Shown here piece after piece: positions 20,211 through 31,575 of a DNA stretch of 64,000 bases (its first letter is position 1; the number at the start of each line of letters is the position of its first letter). Origin of the DNA: Apoderus coryli (Eukaryota; Arthropoda; Insecta; Coleoptera; Attelabidae); contig OU452207.1 in the NCBI GenBank assembly GCA_911728435.2, positions 14,905,682 through 14,969,681 on the forward strand, read 5' to 3'. The notes beneath the pieces were generated by a model that was not told the DNA's origin, made no database searches, and saw only the letters and a list, made by a program, of their open reading frames with translations. Made by a program: the position numbers and the translations under genes.

Positions 20211-20935
20211 TTATTCTGTTACAGCATCCATCTGTGCTTTAGCACACGGCCAGAGCCTCAGCTGTTCTTGACCCGCCACTGTGATCCTTTGCTGTCCATT
20301 AATCTTCTTCAGTGCGTATCTATCATTTGGCAGACACTTCAGTATCTCAAATGGTCCCTTGTATCTTGCCTTCAATTTACCACCTCCTATTTGACTTTCT
20401 TCAATAACTACATGGTCAGCTACCTGAAACGGCTTTGACACTGTTCTAGTTTTATTATTCGATTCGATTTATAATTTCCTCTCTCATTTTTTGTAGTCTC
20501 TTATTTACTGTTTCATTTTGTTCATTGCTAGCCATACTTAGTTTTTGGCAATTCTCTTAGCATATCTTGAACTGCCCTCAACCATGTTTTTTGGCCAAAC
20601 ATTAACTCATAAGGACTTACTCCCGTTGTCTTATTTACAAGAGCATTGTAATCCTCTTCTATTTTAGGCAACTCATTCACCCACTGTTTTTCATTTCTTT
20701 GATTAAGTATTGCTCTCATCATGTTGAATAAGGTCCTCATCACTCGTTCAACCTGTCCGTTACCTCTCGGAATGCCTGTCGCCACTAAGTGCAGTTCTAT
20801 TCCGTTTTCTTGCAAGAATTGCTTAAATGTAGCAGCTTGAAATGCAAGTCCTCTGTCTGCAATTATTCTTTTACCGAGGAAAAGGTATCTAATTAAAATT
20901 TCTATTACGAGGGCAACATCGGTAGGTAGGTACAT
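20211..20935 (-). pseudogene. Ty3/gypsy integrase, core and C-terminal domain fragment
   Basis: Minus strand. IIADRGLAFQAATFKQFL contains the second catalytic Asp and GIPRGNGQVERVMRTLF the catalytic Glu. NALVNKTTGVSPYELMFG is the usual block after the core. After a stop at 20528 and a frame change, KLKARYKGPFEILKCLPNDR is the chromatin-side SH3-like C-terminal domain. The first catalytic Asp and zinc domain are missing at the upper end, where ATT repeats begin near 20935. Gypsy integrase inserts the cDNA copy. Confidence 0.8.
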
Positions 20936-21237
20936 TATTATTATTAGCTATTATTATTATTTAGATTTGCTTGAAACTAAACTAAAGGTTACTTCAGGTG
21001 AACCTATTGGTTGTAGGTACTTTCACATATTACTAGGTGCCGAATACCTACTTATGTCTGTTTTTGTTCGAAAAGTAATTACAGACATCCTAGATGTACC
21101 AAAAACATTCAATGAAACAAAATAGGTACGTAATTTTGTATAAGCTTATCTAAGTATAGCCACTATGTATTTATATCAATAGTAAGTACTTATTTACGTA
21201 CTTAAATACACGTACGTAAATACAATAAATCAATAGA
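20936..21237. other. AT-rich spacer
   Basis: Starts with a short ATT microsatellite, then TAGGTAC-rich sequence. No gene or repeat recognised. Confidence 0.5.
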
Positions 21238-21990
21238 TTGATAGAAATTAATCTTAAACATGAAAATAATGGCTCGACTATTAATATAAACAAACTATTT
21301 TGACAAAAGGAACTGGGAACTGTCAAGCAAACTATTAGAAAAATAAGTGACACCAACGTTAGAAAAAAATATTATCAAATTATGACAAACCAACGAACCA
21401 TAATAGAGAGATATAAATATAAATAGCGTCCGCCGCTATTAACGTTAACGTTAATTTAACACCAACGATTTTCAAATAGAGAGATATAATATTAAAAATA
21501 ACGTCACCTATGATGATAATCATATTATAGGCAGCCATTTTTAGGCTAGCAGATTTAAAATACCTGTCTAATATATTTATAGTAGGTATTTAGTATAAAA
21601 TTTTATAAGGTTATTGAATTTGACAAGTGGATTTATTATTTAAATTAAGTATTTGTCAGATTATAACAACATTAATTAATAAGCAGCATGTACAGGGTGA
21701 TGCAAAAAAAAACATTACTTAGCCGACATTTAACAAATTTTCCAGATTGCAATCAAATAAATTTTAAATGTTTAGAAATCTTTAGCATACACTTTACAAA
21801 TTTATATACGGGGTGAGTCAAAAATGTATTTGTTTATTTTTTTCAGGGCAGAAAAGTAATATTTTCAGTATTTTTTTGATTTTTTTAGATTTCAATTCAA
21901 CATTTTTTAGAGGTAAAACTATAAGCTCATAGAGGTTATATACGAGGTAACTCAAAAATGTTTCTATTTATTTCTCAAGACTTTTAGACA
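21238..21990. repeat. Dispersed repeat R, copy 1
   Basis: Closely similar to 32706-33526 over its whole length and to the last 184 bp of the window. It shares a GTTAACGTTAAC-like palindrome inside CCGCCGCTATTAACGTTAAC, CACCTATGATGATAATCATA and GCAGCCATTTTTAGGCTAGC. Near its right end three related words (ACAGGGTGATGCAAAA, ACGGGGTGAGTCAAAAATGT, ACGAGGTAACTCAAAAATGT) recur at 100-150-bp spacing. Non-coding; family unknown. Confidence 0.8.
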
Positions 21991-22365
21991 CGGCAGGACC
22001 TATATTTATAAATTTTGTTTTCATATAATCTTTATGTTTACTACTGCACATCAAAATAATATATTATGTTGTTATTTCTAATAAACATAACCTGCATACT
22101 TAACTTTTTTTTTATTATAAAATTTGTATTAGGCATAAAACTATATAGTTTCAGATTTCAGTTTATTTTGTGTTTTATTGACCTTTTAGAGCCATCTAAT
22201 TGAGGCAATTATTGTTTAATTTGTTAAAGCTTCTTTGCATATTGTAAAACCAGCTTTTTCTAAGTTGTTCAGCAATATTACCTAATATTACCTAAAATTA
22301 CGTAATATTCCAATGTTCTTACCAAAAAATAAATTACCGGTAATTTCGCATCACTACCAGCAATA
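21991..22365. other. AT-rich spacer
   Basis: No gene seen. CCTAATATTACCTAAAATTA-type short repeats lie near 22280. Confidence 0.5.
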
Positions 22366-22905
22366 ATGGAAAGCACTGATCACGTCTTACAGTACATAGA
22401 ATTCTTATACAAAGACACATTGCTGCCATGTTTCAGGTTTCCTTATGATATGCAAACTAGCAAATTTGATTACTGTCATTCCAACATTGTAAGACAGGAC
22501 ATTACTGCGGAACCACAATTAAAAGAAACAATAAAATCAATGGCACCAAATTATGATATATTTTATACTGATGCATCCAAGGACGCAGAAAAGTGCGGGT
22601 TTGGTGTATTTAGTGGGGAACTAGAGATATCACATGGAGAAAGACTTTCGAATTACACACCAATACATGCAGTAGAAACAATAGCCATTTGAGAAGCTAT
22701 TCTTCTAACCAAAAACAGGACAAATAAATCAGTACTGGTAACAGATTCATTGAGCGCACTCGAATCTCTAAGCGGTAACAATATATCAGCCACGGTGGAC
22801 TACATAACACTGAGTACCAAATTGGAACTATGGGAAGTTCGAAACACCAATCGAGATATAAAACTAGTTGATAAATATTTAGTGCAAGAATCATACCGTT
22901 TATAA
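22366..22905 (+). pseudogene. LINE RNase H domain fragment
   Basis: IFYTDASKDAEKCGFGVFSG carries the first Asp of RNase H. IHAVETIAI has the Glu, followed at once by a TGA (22690-22692) in the same frame. KSVLVTDSLSALESLSG carries the next Asp. An RNase H attached to a LINE polymerase is a mark of the I, R1 and LOA groups. The polymerase part is absent and the frame ends at about 22905 without the last block, so this is a short relic. Confidence 0.75.
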
Positions 22906-23007
22906 CAGATACCTGGTATAATTAGAACTCTTTTGAACAGTCCAAAACAAATAGTCGTTTTACATAATATAACATACATTACATTTGCCCTAGCACAGAA
23001 AAAATAT

Positions 23008-23085
23008 TGTTCCGTATTGCCCTTTATTATTTTTAAGTTTCTTAATAAATTTAATTAGTAAGGTCCTTTCGTATTGTTTGTACAT
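23008..23085 (+). repeat. Start of BEL 5' LTR
   Basis: Matches 30132-30208 nearly base for base through AGTTTCTTAATAAATTTAAT and AAGGTCCTTTCGTATTGTTT. Beyond GTACAT the two diverge, so the full LTR length is not defined. 23086-23417 holds the rest of the LTR and leader with no feature I recognise. Confidence 0.65.
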
Positions 23086-23417
23086 TTTTCTAAAAAGGAA
23101 AACTAAAATTATAGCTACAATAAATGCATTTTTTTATATTCGCGGTAAATTATAAATGATATTATAAATGATATCTTATTTTAGTGTGTAAAATACACAG
23201 TTCTTATCGCTCTCGAATTGCTTATCTCGTTGGAGTGTATTTTTTCTATTTGAACTTGGTTCCGTATAGGGTATAGGTACAATACATTTCTGATATAGGT
23301 ATTTAACATTAGTTAGATTCAGGATTTTTGATCAGCTGTTTATTGTTTACATTTTTGACTGTTTATTTTCTCATTAAATTCGTACTTTTGGCAATTACAT
23401 TTGATTGCAGTTTCATA

Positions 23418-24740
23418 ATGTCTTCTAGTAATAAATTAAAACAATATCGCGCATTTCGTGCTAGTGCTATCAATCAAATCGACACTCTCGTTACACATGC
23501 TCGCAATGCAGCATCTGATTCGAATTTGCACATTGAATGTAAAATTCGTTATGAACAGCTAGATGATTTTCTTTGTGAATTTCGTAAGCAACATACTGAT
23601 TTTGTTTCGCTATATGTTTTAACTGAGGAACCTAATATCGCTGAACAGGATCAAATTTGGGAAGATGTGAATGATAAATTTACGGAAATTAAAAGAATTT
23701 ATTATAATCTTTTTGATAAATTAAAGAGGATATTGCCAATGCTTCGATTCAATCTAATAAAAATTCTTCTAGCAGTGTTAAGTTGCCGGAAATTGATTTA
23801 CCAAAATTTGACGGTGATTTTGCATCTTGGCCGGACTTATTTCGCTCCTTAATTGACAATAATGAATCTCTTTCTAAAACGGAAAAACTACATTATCTTA
23901 AGCTTTCTTTGGGAAGAGAGCCATTAAGTGTTATAAGATCTTTAAAAACTGTGGAAGGAAATTATGAAAAGGCTTTTTCAACATTGGTTGCTCATTACCA
24001 AAATCCTCGTCTTATGGCAAGAACTAGTTGGCAAAATATTATTAACTTATCTAAATTGACTGATACGTCAGTAAGTGGTCTAAAAAATTTATTAGAAGTC
24101 CTCTCAGATAATTTGGAGGGTCTTAGCAGTTTAAACTTACCTGTTAAGCATTGGGATTTTGTTCTATTTCAAATAATAATGTCGAACTTGAATGATAGTA
24201 CGGTACAACGTTATGAAATGCAAAACAAATCAAAAGAAATTCCTAGCTATCCTGATTTAAAGGTTTTTCTTGAACAACAATGTATCGCTTTGCAATCTAT
24301 TGCTTTATCGAAACTGGAAACAAATTTTTCAAATAGAGACCAAATTTAACTTAAATTTGAAATTTCGTACGCCAAACAATAAGGATCCAAGAAAAGCATC
24401 ATTCTTTGTAAATTCTAATAACAAACTTTTGACTAATGATAATATTTCATGTTCTTTTTGCAAGAACAAACATTCGATTTACAAATGCTCAAAATTTTTA
24501 GATAAAACGCCAAGAGAGAGGTACAGTATTTTTAAAAATAATAATCTGTGTCTCAATTGCTTATGCAACAATCATTCGTTAAAATCATGTCGGTCAAAAT
24601 CTACATGTAAGATTTGTCATGCTAATCATCATTCGTTACTTCACTTCGATGATAGTCCATCAACAAGTATTGAATGTAGTAATTCGACAGAACCTCAAAT
24701 ATCCGTAGCATCTACCTCAACTCAAGTTAATACATTTACT
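23418..24740 (+). pseudogene. BEL gag with zinc knuckles, frameshifted
   Basis: MSSSNKLKQYRAFRASAINQ opens a DUF1759-type gag. A frame change near 23750 leads to EIDLPKFDGDFASWPDLFRS and LPVKHWDFVLFQIIMSNLND, the typical second half. Another near 24340 leads to cysteine-rich knuckles (CSFCKNKHSIYKCSKFL, CLNCLCNNHSLKSC, CKICHANHHSLLHF). The gag packages RNA. BEL gags normally run uninterrupted into pol, so both shifts are damage. Confidence 0.85.
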
Positions 24741-25175
24741 AATTTTCTGCCCTCGCATAACGTCACTGTTATGCTCTCTACAGCTCAAATTGAAATTTTG
24801 GATTTTCGCGCACTAATTGATTGTGCAAGTCAAACTTCTTTTATTACCGAAAAATTTGCTTCGAAACTTGGTTTAATTCGTAAACATGTTTCTCTCTCTA
24901 TACAGGGTGTAGGAGGTATGGTGTCTAAAGTTAAAAATTCTATTTCATGCACAATTAAACCTAGGGGAGCTTCAAGTCCTACTTATTCATTGGAACCTTA
25001 CATTGTACCCGAAATCTGTGGAGTTATACCTTCAAGCTCGTTTTCGGCTAAACATTGGGATTATTTATCAAATCTAAATTTAGCTGATCCGACATTATTT
25101 AATATTTCTGGTCCCATAGATATACTTTTAGGAGCAGAAATCTTTCCCTATATTATACAGGGTGAACCCCTCTGA
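24741..25175 (+). pseudogene. BEL aspartic protease region (DUF1758-like)
   Basis: ALIDCASQTSFITEKFASKL is the active-site region, with D-C-A in place of the standard D-S/T-G; D-S-A variants are common in BEL. GPIDILLGAEIFPYIIQGEP is the conserved end of the domain. A stop follows at 25173-25175, and the linker to reverse transcriptase (25176-25385) has further stops. Confidence 0.8.
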
Positions 25176-25385
25176 GGACTTCAGAATGAACCTTGTGCTA
25201 TATCTACGGTTTTCGGCTGGATTGTTATGGGTAAAATTTCATCGTTGCCGACGCCTGTGGGAAATTCGTGTTTTACTTTTTTAGAAAAGGAAATAAATTC
25301 AACTTTGCAAAAATGTTGGGAAATTGAGGAGGTTACTAAAACGCGGCAGTCCGATCCGAAAGATTCCTTGTGAAAAAAATATTTT

Positions 25386-26729
25386 ATGAATAGTTATTCT
25401 CGTAACACATCTGGAAGATTTGTAGTTTCTTTACCTTTTGAAAACATTGACCCTATTTTTTTCGATTCACCCTCAATCGCTGTTAAGCGTTTTCTTGCAT
25501 TGGAGTATCGCCTTGTCAATTCCGCTCTTTGGGAATCATATTCCAATTTTATGAAGGATTATTTGGAAAGTGGTCATATGGAGCCAGTTCTTCCGCCTCA
25601 AACCACATCCGAAAAATTCTTTTATATACCGCATCATTGTGTTTTGAAACCTGATAATTCAACCACAAAACTACGCGTCGTGTTTGATGCTTCTGCTCGT
25701 GATTCCAGTGGTAATTCATTGAATAATGCTCTTTTGGTTGGTGCAAAATTGCAAAAAGACATTTCTTCTGTTTTGCGTAGATTTCGTTTGCATTCGTTTG
25801 TTCTCACTGCCGACATTAAGCAAATGTATCGAGAGATTCTTCTCACTTCGTCTCATAGAGACTATCAACGCATTATCTGGCGATTTTCTCAGTCAGATCC
25901 ATTGCAGGATTTTCGTTTGAATACTGTCACATATGGAGTATCGTCGGCTCAATTTTTAGCTCTTCGTACCATTCAACAATTAGCTGTTGATTGTGAATCT
26001 TTATTTCCACTTGCCAGTCAAGTATTGAACTCAGACATTTACGTTGATGATATTGTAGCTGGCTGTTCGTCTTATGACACTGCTAAAATATTGCACGCAG
26101 AGCTTATTGAGCTCTGTAACAGGGGTGGTTTTGAATTACGTAAATGGAACAATAATTGTTCGTCTCTTCTCACTGAGTTCGTCGATTCGGCTTGTGAGAG
26201 TTCAAAGCTGGATTTCGATTCGCAAGATTCTTTTGTTAAAATTTTAGGTCTTAATTGGCAACCCAAAATAGATTGCTTCTCATACAATGTTCAAGTTTCT
26301 GATAGAGACTGCACCAAACGTGTTATACTTTCAGAGCTGGCAAGGATTTTCGATCCTTTGGGTTTTTTATCTCCTTTGACTTTATTTGCTAAACGTCTTA
26401 TACAATTTATGTGGACTTTGAGGCTAAATTGGGATGATGCCCCACCTCCAAACATTATGGAAAAATGGTCGCAATACAAATCTGAATTGAATATTTTATC
26501 TAATTTGCAAATTCCTCGACATATTTATTTTCCTAATGGTTGTTTATCGCTTGAATTGCATGGTTTCGCTGATGCTTCACACAAAGGCTATTGTGCTGTT
26601 GCTTATTTCAGAACTCTTACCGAAAATCAAGACGTTTCTGTTTCGTTTGTGTGTGCAAAGTCAAAGGTTGCGCCACTCAAATCAGTTTCGCTGCCGCGTA
26701 GAGCTTTGTGCTACTGTTTTGCTGGCTAA
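25386..26729 (+). pseudogene. BEL reverse transcriptase and start of RNase H
   Basis: TSGRFVVSLPF opens the domain. FFYIPHHCVLKPDNSTTKLR and VVFDASARDSSGNSLN are the first polymerase blocks. VLTADIKQMYREI carries a catalytic Asp and SDIYVDDIVAG the YVDD pair. LSELARIFDPLGFLSPLTLF and LELHGFADASHKGYCAVAYF lead into RNase H. All of this is one open frame of 447 residues, the best-preserved part of the element; a frame change follows at 26700. Confidence 0.9.
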
Positions 26730-27110
26730 CCTTATCTCATTTATTATTTCTACTTTTTCTGAGAAATTATCAATCTTCAATATTTTTGCTTGGACAGATT
26801 CGATGGTTGTGCTTTCGTGGCTCAAGGCATCTCCACATAGGTGGAAGACATTTGTGAGTAATAGAGTCAGTTAAGTCCAAGAGATAATTCCGCCATCTTG
26901 TTGGCATCATATAAACTCACAAGTTAACCCTGCTGATTGTGGCTCTCGGGGGTTGTTGCCCAATGAGCTTTATAATCATGCCCAATGGTGGGCGGGGCCA
27001 AAATGGCTACAATTATCTTGTGATAAGTGGCATGTTTCGAAGTTTGACCAAGATTCTATTAATTCTGATTTGCAAGAGGAGGAAAAAAAATCTGTCTTTC
27101 AATAGAAATA
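26700..27110 (+). pseudogene. BEL RNase H and linker, frameshifted
   Basis: IFAWTDSMVVLSWLKASPHR has the RNase H Asp, and RWKTFVSNRVS is the constant block after it, followed by a stop at 26872-26874. The same frame resumes with VNPADCGSRGLLPNELYNHA and WWAGPKWLQ, both typical of BEL elements, before decaying near 27100. Confidence 0.8.
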
Positions 27111-27289
27111 GTGCCTGAAAATATTTTTGATTAGCTCTTAGACCGATTTTCATCACTGTCAAAAATACAGCGCATCATGGTTTACATTAGACGTTACGTT
27201 TTTAGTCTCAAAAATAATCGTGATAAACTACTTTCTAATGCTTTTCCGCCTTCGTTGGAGCTTCAACAAGCATTATTTATTTTAGTTTA

Positions 27290-28403
27290 ACATGTTCAAC
27301 ATAGAGAATTTTCTTCTGACTGGGTCAAGCTTAAACATAATAAACCTAACATTACGTAAACTTAACCCTTTCGTGGATGCTGATGGCATTCTTCGTGTGG
27401 GCGGTCGTTTAGTGTATTCGAAGCTTTCGTTTGCTCAAAAACATCCCGCTTTGGTCCCTAAAAATAATAGGTTAACCACATCCTCATAGAACAATATCAT
27501 AATTAATATTTACACGTTGGTTTACAGACATTGCAGTTTCTTCTTTCTCAGAACTTCTGGATTTTGTCGCCACGTCGTGTAATTCGGCACGTTCTTTCGA
27601 AATGTGTAAAATGCTTTAAAGCTAATCCGTCAGTTCCTCAACCTCCCATGGGAAACTTGCCAACCTCCAGAATTACTGAAATTAGACCATTTCGGTGTGT
27701 TGGAGTCGATTACGCAGGCCCATTTTTTGTAACTCAGAGTCGACACCGAGGTTGTAGATATGACTAGGCTTACTTGTGCTTATTTGTTTGCTTCGCAACT
27801 AAGGCTTTGCACTTGGAGTTAGCATCATAATTGTCAACTGATGCATTTCTTGCGGCCTTGCGTCGTTTTATTGCACGTCGTGGTAGATGTTCGCATATTT
27901 TTTCGGATCAAGGCACACATTTCGTGGGTGCCTACAATGAAATTAACAAGCTTATGGAAAATGCGGCTGGCGAAGAAAAGTTGGAATGGAGCTTTAATCC
28001 ACCTGCTGCACCACACTTCGGAGGACTATGGCAGGCCGGAGTAAAATCCGTTAAATCGCATCTCTTTCGTGTTATTGGCGACCAACATTTAACCTATGAG
28101 GAGCTAACTACAGTTCTCGTTCAAATTGAGTCTGTACTCAATTCTCGGCCATTGTGTTCTTTGAGTTCAGATCCCAATGATCTCACTGTTTTAACGCCTG
28201 GGCATTCTTTAACACTGGCACCACTCTCTTGTTTGCCTGATAGGGACTTAACTCAGCTAAATGCTGATCGCTTGACAAGATGGAAATTATTGCAGAGACT
28301 GATGCAAGATTTTTGGCGAAGATGGCACTCGGAAGACTTGCATACTCTTCAGCAACGTCAAAAATGGACAAACAATAAAAATTTGAATATCAAAATTGAT
28401 GCT
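27290..28403 (+). pseudogene. BEL integrase, zinc domain and catalytic core
   Basis: LNPFVDADGILRVGGRLVYS and FWILSPRRVIRHVLSKCVKC are the BEL zinc-binding region. CVGVDYAGPFFV has the first catalytic Asp, FSDQGTHFVGAYNE the second, and PPAAPHFGGLWQAGVKSVKS holds the position of the third block, in which BEL has E or a variant after the W. Frameshifts lie near 27490 and 27765. The last domain starts (WHSEDLHTLQQRQKWTNN) and is cut by the LINE at 28404. Confidence 0.85.
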
Positions 28404-29444
28404 ACTACTTGAGGGATGCTGCTGAGATTGTACCGCAAATAAACACTGACTTGGAGTCTCTTAGTAGATTTGCTTCCGACCACTGTTTAGTGCTAAATCC
28501 TGACAAGTCGATTGCCATTGTTTTTGGGAAAAAGTATGATCGTGAGATATTCTTGCGTACTTTTCCAAACCCACTGAATATTAATGGTTCTCCAATTGCT
28601 TTCAAAAAAACTGTAAGGAATTTGGGACTATATCTGGATCAGGATTTGCGTTTCTCTGAGCACGTGACAAAGCGACTGCAATTGGGTTATATGAACTTGA
28701 AACTTATCTACCAGAATCGCTTTTTTCTGAATCGGAAGCTGAGAACACGCTTGTGCGAGGTACTTGTGCTATCGCAGCTGAACTACTGCGATGTGATCTA
28801 CCATCCTTGTTTAACCTATTTGGATAACCGTAGAATACAGAGACTGCAGAACTCTTGCCTGCGTTTGATCTATGGGATTCGTAAGTTTGACCGAATAAGC
28901 CATACTTTGAAAATCGTTAAATGGCTTGATATGTCACGACGAAGATATCTTCATTCTATATGTCGGTTTGTGAAGATCATTAAATGCAAAACTCCACCAT
29001 ATCTTTATGAGCGATTGCAGTTTAGGACTGATGTTCATCACATTAACATCAGATTTAGAAGTACATTAACGCCACCTCAGCACAACACAGAGTTTTGTAA
29101 AAGATCGTACTCCTATCAGATAACAAAACTTGTAAATTCTTTAAAAACACCTTATGAAGGAGTGTCATTGGGTACAATCAGAAGACAGATATTTCAGGCG
29201 ATGTTTCAGGAACAGTGCACTGTTTAACGTTATAGTACTTTGGTTTTACCTATTATGGTTAATTTTAAATTGAAGAATATGTATATATTTTTTTTTTGTG
29301 TATTATATATAATATTTTTAATGTATTTAAGTAAGTCTGTAATTTAAGGGTTAGCTGAACAGACGGTCTTATTAAGACCGAACTGAATCTCGCCCATTTC
29401 TTCTTTGTTTTTGTCGTTGAATAAAGACCTTTATTATTATTATT
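28404..29444 (+). mobile_element. 5'-truncated CR1-like LINE inserted in BEL integrase
   Basis: ATGCT on both sides (28399-28403 and 29445-29449) is a 5-bp target duplication, and the integrase frame continues across the site. The insertion begins downstream of the catalytic YADD block and ends in ATAAAGACCTTTATTATTAT, a TTA-repeat tail. Confidence 0.85.
28409..29227 (+). CDS. LINE ORF2 C-terminal fragment (RT thumb), uninterrupted
   Basis: 272 residues without a stop. DLESLSRFASDHCLVLNPDK and AIVFGKKYDREIF lie just after the catalytic centre. VRNLGLYLDQDLRFSEHV is the next block, LNYCDVIYHPCLTYLDNRRI and RLQNSCLRLIYGIRKFDRIS the thumb, and GVSLGTIRRQIFQAMF the end. The absence of damage in a fragment that cannot be selected suggests a fairly recent insertion. 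The true start codon is lost with the 5' part; the ATG at 28409 is internal. Confidence 0.85.
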   Translation: MRDAAEIVPQINTDLESLSRFASDHCLVLNPDKSIAIVFGKKYDREIFLRTFPNPLNINGSPIAFKKTVRNLGLYLDQDLRFSEHVTKRLQLGYMNLKLIYQNRFFLNRKLRTRLCEVLVLSQLNYCDVIYHPCLTYLDNRRIQRLQNSCLRLIYGIRKFDRISHTLKIVKWLDMSRRRYLHSICRFVKIIKCKTPPYLYERLQFRTDVHHINIRFRSTLTPPQHNTEFCKRSYSYQITKLVNSLKTPYEGVSLGTIRRQIFQAMFQEQCTV

Positions 29445-30095
29445 ATGCTTTGGTGTTAGTTAAAAACGAAAATTGCTCTCCGCTTAAATGGCCCTTGGCC
29501 CGAATTATCAAATTGCACCCTGTAGCGCTATTCTGTACACTGTATCGGCAATCGTCGGTATCGGTAAGTAAGGTAAGACATCCAACGGTTGCGCTACTGA
29601 TGGAATCAAAACGACGCTATTCTGTATGCTACGGTTACCGGAGTGTTTGGTTAGGCTATATGTTCAAATTGGTGAGGGTACTGCAAAATCTCACAATTTT
29701 AATAAAGCACTAGACACTACACTGTAAAATCACTCTATAGTCCAAATATACTTATATAATCCGCAATTTCAACCAAAACATCAATAATGATCCAATAATC
29801 GCTCAACAAACATCGGTAACGTCCACCGTGGGGTGAACGAGGGCACCGTGAGATACCGATCTTTGTCGACTCAAATTACCGATATCGGTCGGTATTAGAG
29901 CATACAGAATGCCGCACGAAGCGTCTTGCCGACGCCTGTCGGTAAGTGGGAATTACCGATACCGACGGCTTTCGGAAACGTGTACAGAATAGCGCTACTG
30001 GTAGGGACAGAATAGTTCGGGTTGTAACGTTGAAAACCTCTCGTGGTACGTTGCAACGACCGGTGGTAAAGATTGTACCTTTACCATCACAGTAG
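29445..30095 (+). pseudogene. BEL integrase C-terminal domain (DUF5641-like), interrupted by a MITE
   Basis: ALVLVKNENCSPLKWPLARI then IKLHP reads to 29520, and after the MITE RDRIVRVVTLKTSRGTLQRP then VVKIVPLP reads to a TAG at 30093-30095. Both halves are standard for the last domain of BEL integrase, and the frame is continuous once 29523-29997 and one copy of CTG are removed. Confidence 0.85.
29523..29997. mobile_element. MITE, 475 bp, about 45-bp TIRs, 3-bp duplication CTG
   Basis: The left end TAGCGCTATTCTGTACAC is mirrored by GTGTACAGAATAGCGCTA at the right, and the match extends inward through CGTCGGTATCGGTAA. CTG flanks both sides (29520-29522 and 29998-30000). A partial extra copy (GACGCTATTCTGTATGCTAC) lies inside near 29610 and its mirror near 29905. 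A 3-bp duplication is a feature of PIF/Harbinger elements; that assignment is tentative. Confidence 0.85.
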
Positions 30096-30131
30096 CTTTT
30101 AAAAATATATCCATATTTTGGTGAGCGGTTA

Positions 30132-30210
30132 TGTTCCATATTGCCCTTTATTATTTTAAAGTTTCTTAATAAATTTAATTAGTAAGGTCCTTTCGTATTG
30201 TTTGTACATA
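30132..30210 (+). repeat. Start of BEL 3' LTR
   Basis: TGTTCCATATTGCCCTTTAT follows the purine-rich stretch TTTTGGTGAGCGGTTA and repeats the 23008 sequence. The LTR presumably continues to somewhere before 30450, but its end cannot be set because the two LTRs diverge. Confidence 0.65.
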
Positions 30211-30449
30211 AATGATATTTTTGTATGGTGGTTGTTTAGTTTTTATTTTATTATATGAGAAATTCTAAATATTGGCAACATTGCAATTTTTGTATTGTGC
30301 TACTAGTGTATATTGTGTTGTATAACCTGAAAGAGCAAAAGAGAAGAAAAGGACTTGTGTGCGCTCTATTTTGTTTTGTCTAATCATTTTTTATCCCACT
30401 CACTTTCGAACTTTCGTGTAGTAAACATCTGAATATATTATATGTTAAT

Positions 30450-31010
30450 TGTTTTATTCAAAAAGGTCGTTTTAATTAGTATTAACTACAAAAAGGGTGA
30501 ATCAAATTGATCACATAACGTCAAAGGTGAAAAATACAGTCCACTTACAACAAAAAAAAAAAAAAACAGTGGTATTTGGCTAAAAAGCGTCTCCCTCTAG
30601 CGATGAGGTGGACACTAGCTCATTAGCATATTCGTATTTGCAATGTTCACATCGTCGCGCTAATAATTGTTTGAAAAGCCGTTATTTTGAAAATAATTAT
30701 CGATTCATTTTTGTGTGTGTTGTGTAAATTGTCTGCAGGGGGTGTTATTTTGTATTGGCACTTAAAGAGGAGCTCCGTAACCACAATAAGAAGAAAGGGG
30801 TGAGTGAAGACCTCTTACCACCATTTCTTTTATTTTTATAAATTCGTGCAAATATTATTCAGAACTAAATAATTGTTCGCATTTTACTGTCTATTTATAC
30901 ATTTGAAGCAGGTAAAATATTCAAATAATATATATAATGACATAATAACTCATCTAGATAAACTAGACTAAACAGGAAATTAATATTTCACAATACTTTC
31001 CCTGTGCGTA
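30450..31010. other. Spacer with one poly(A) run
   Basis: A 15-base A-run at about 30550. No gene recognised. Confidence 0.5.
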
Positions 31011-31118
31011 AAAGTAGTAAAAATAGTGAAAATATGATTGAAATATGATTGTTATATAAATATAAATAATTCTACTTACATAATTTTTTTATTATTTTAG
31101 TAATACAATAACTATTAC

Positions 31119-31458
31119 CTAATTATTGGTAGGATTGGCCAAAATTTTAACCCGTTCGCAGGTTTCCTCCAGCATCAAATTTCCTGTCGAATTTGAAACT
31201 ATATTTGAGCATACGGTGCATTTGATTCCATTCGCATATTGATGTCCCATGGCATACATAAATATGTTTGTCGAATTTATTATTACAACCAGCGCACAAT
31301 AAATCAGTAGCAATATCTACAGTAACTGTCCCAGTCGCTACAACTTTTTTAATATTTAAGACACATTCAAATGTCACCATTTTGTAAAGAAAAGATATTT
31401 TAATTTGAATGTAATTGGAGGAAACCGGATACATTTGTTTTGTTATATATTTCAACAT
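31119..31458 (-). pseudogene. SIAH-like RING fragment, copy 2 (single RING unit)
   Basis: From MYPVSSNYIQIKISFLYKMV, with one RING unit (CAGCNNKFDKHIYVCHGTSI) and then a frame change near 31240 before SNIVSNSTGNLMLEETCERV and the end KILANPTNN with a stop at 31119-31121. The second unit present in copy 1 is absent, and about 20 bp around GGCAGGATT are deleted. Upstream and downstream flanks also match copy 1, so this is a duplicated segment of about 0.95 kb. Confidence 0.75.
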
Positions 31459-31575
31459 ATAAGTCTGTCCGAAAAATTAATTGTAAAATTTTTAGTATTT
31501 ATAACAATGTCTTATTTAAAATTTTCTACTCCTTTTGCTCCTGATACTTGATATAGTTGTAAATACAAATGTTTC

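Larger units (their letters stand above)
23008..30210 (+). mobile_element. BEL/Pao LTR retrotransposon, degraded, with two nested insertions
   Basis: A terminal sequence TGTTCCGTATTGCCCTTTAT at 23008 is repeated at 30132 (one base different, similarity about 75 bp), consistent with the starts of 5' and 3' LTRs. Between them lie gag, protease, reverse transcriptase, RNase H and integrase in BEL/Pao order. The integrase C terminus is interrupted by a LINE (28404-29444) and a MITE (29523-29997), and removing both restores the end of the polyprotein. Frameshifts are frequent, so the element is old. Confidence 0.85.
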
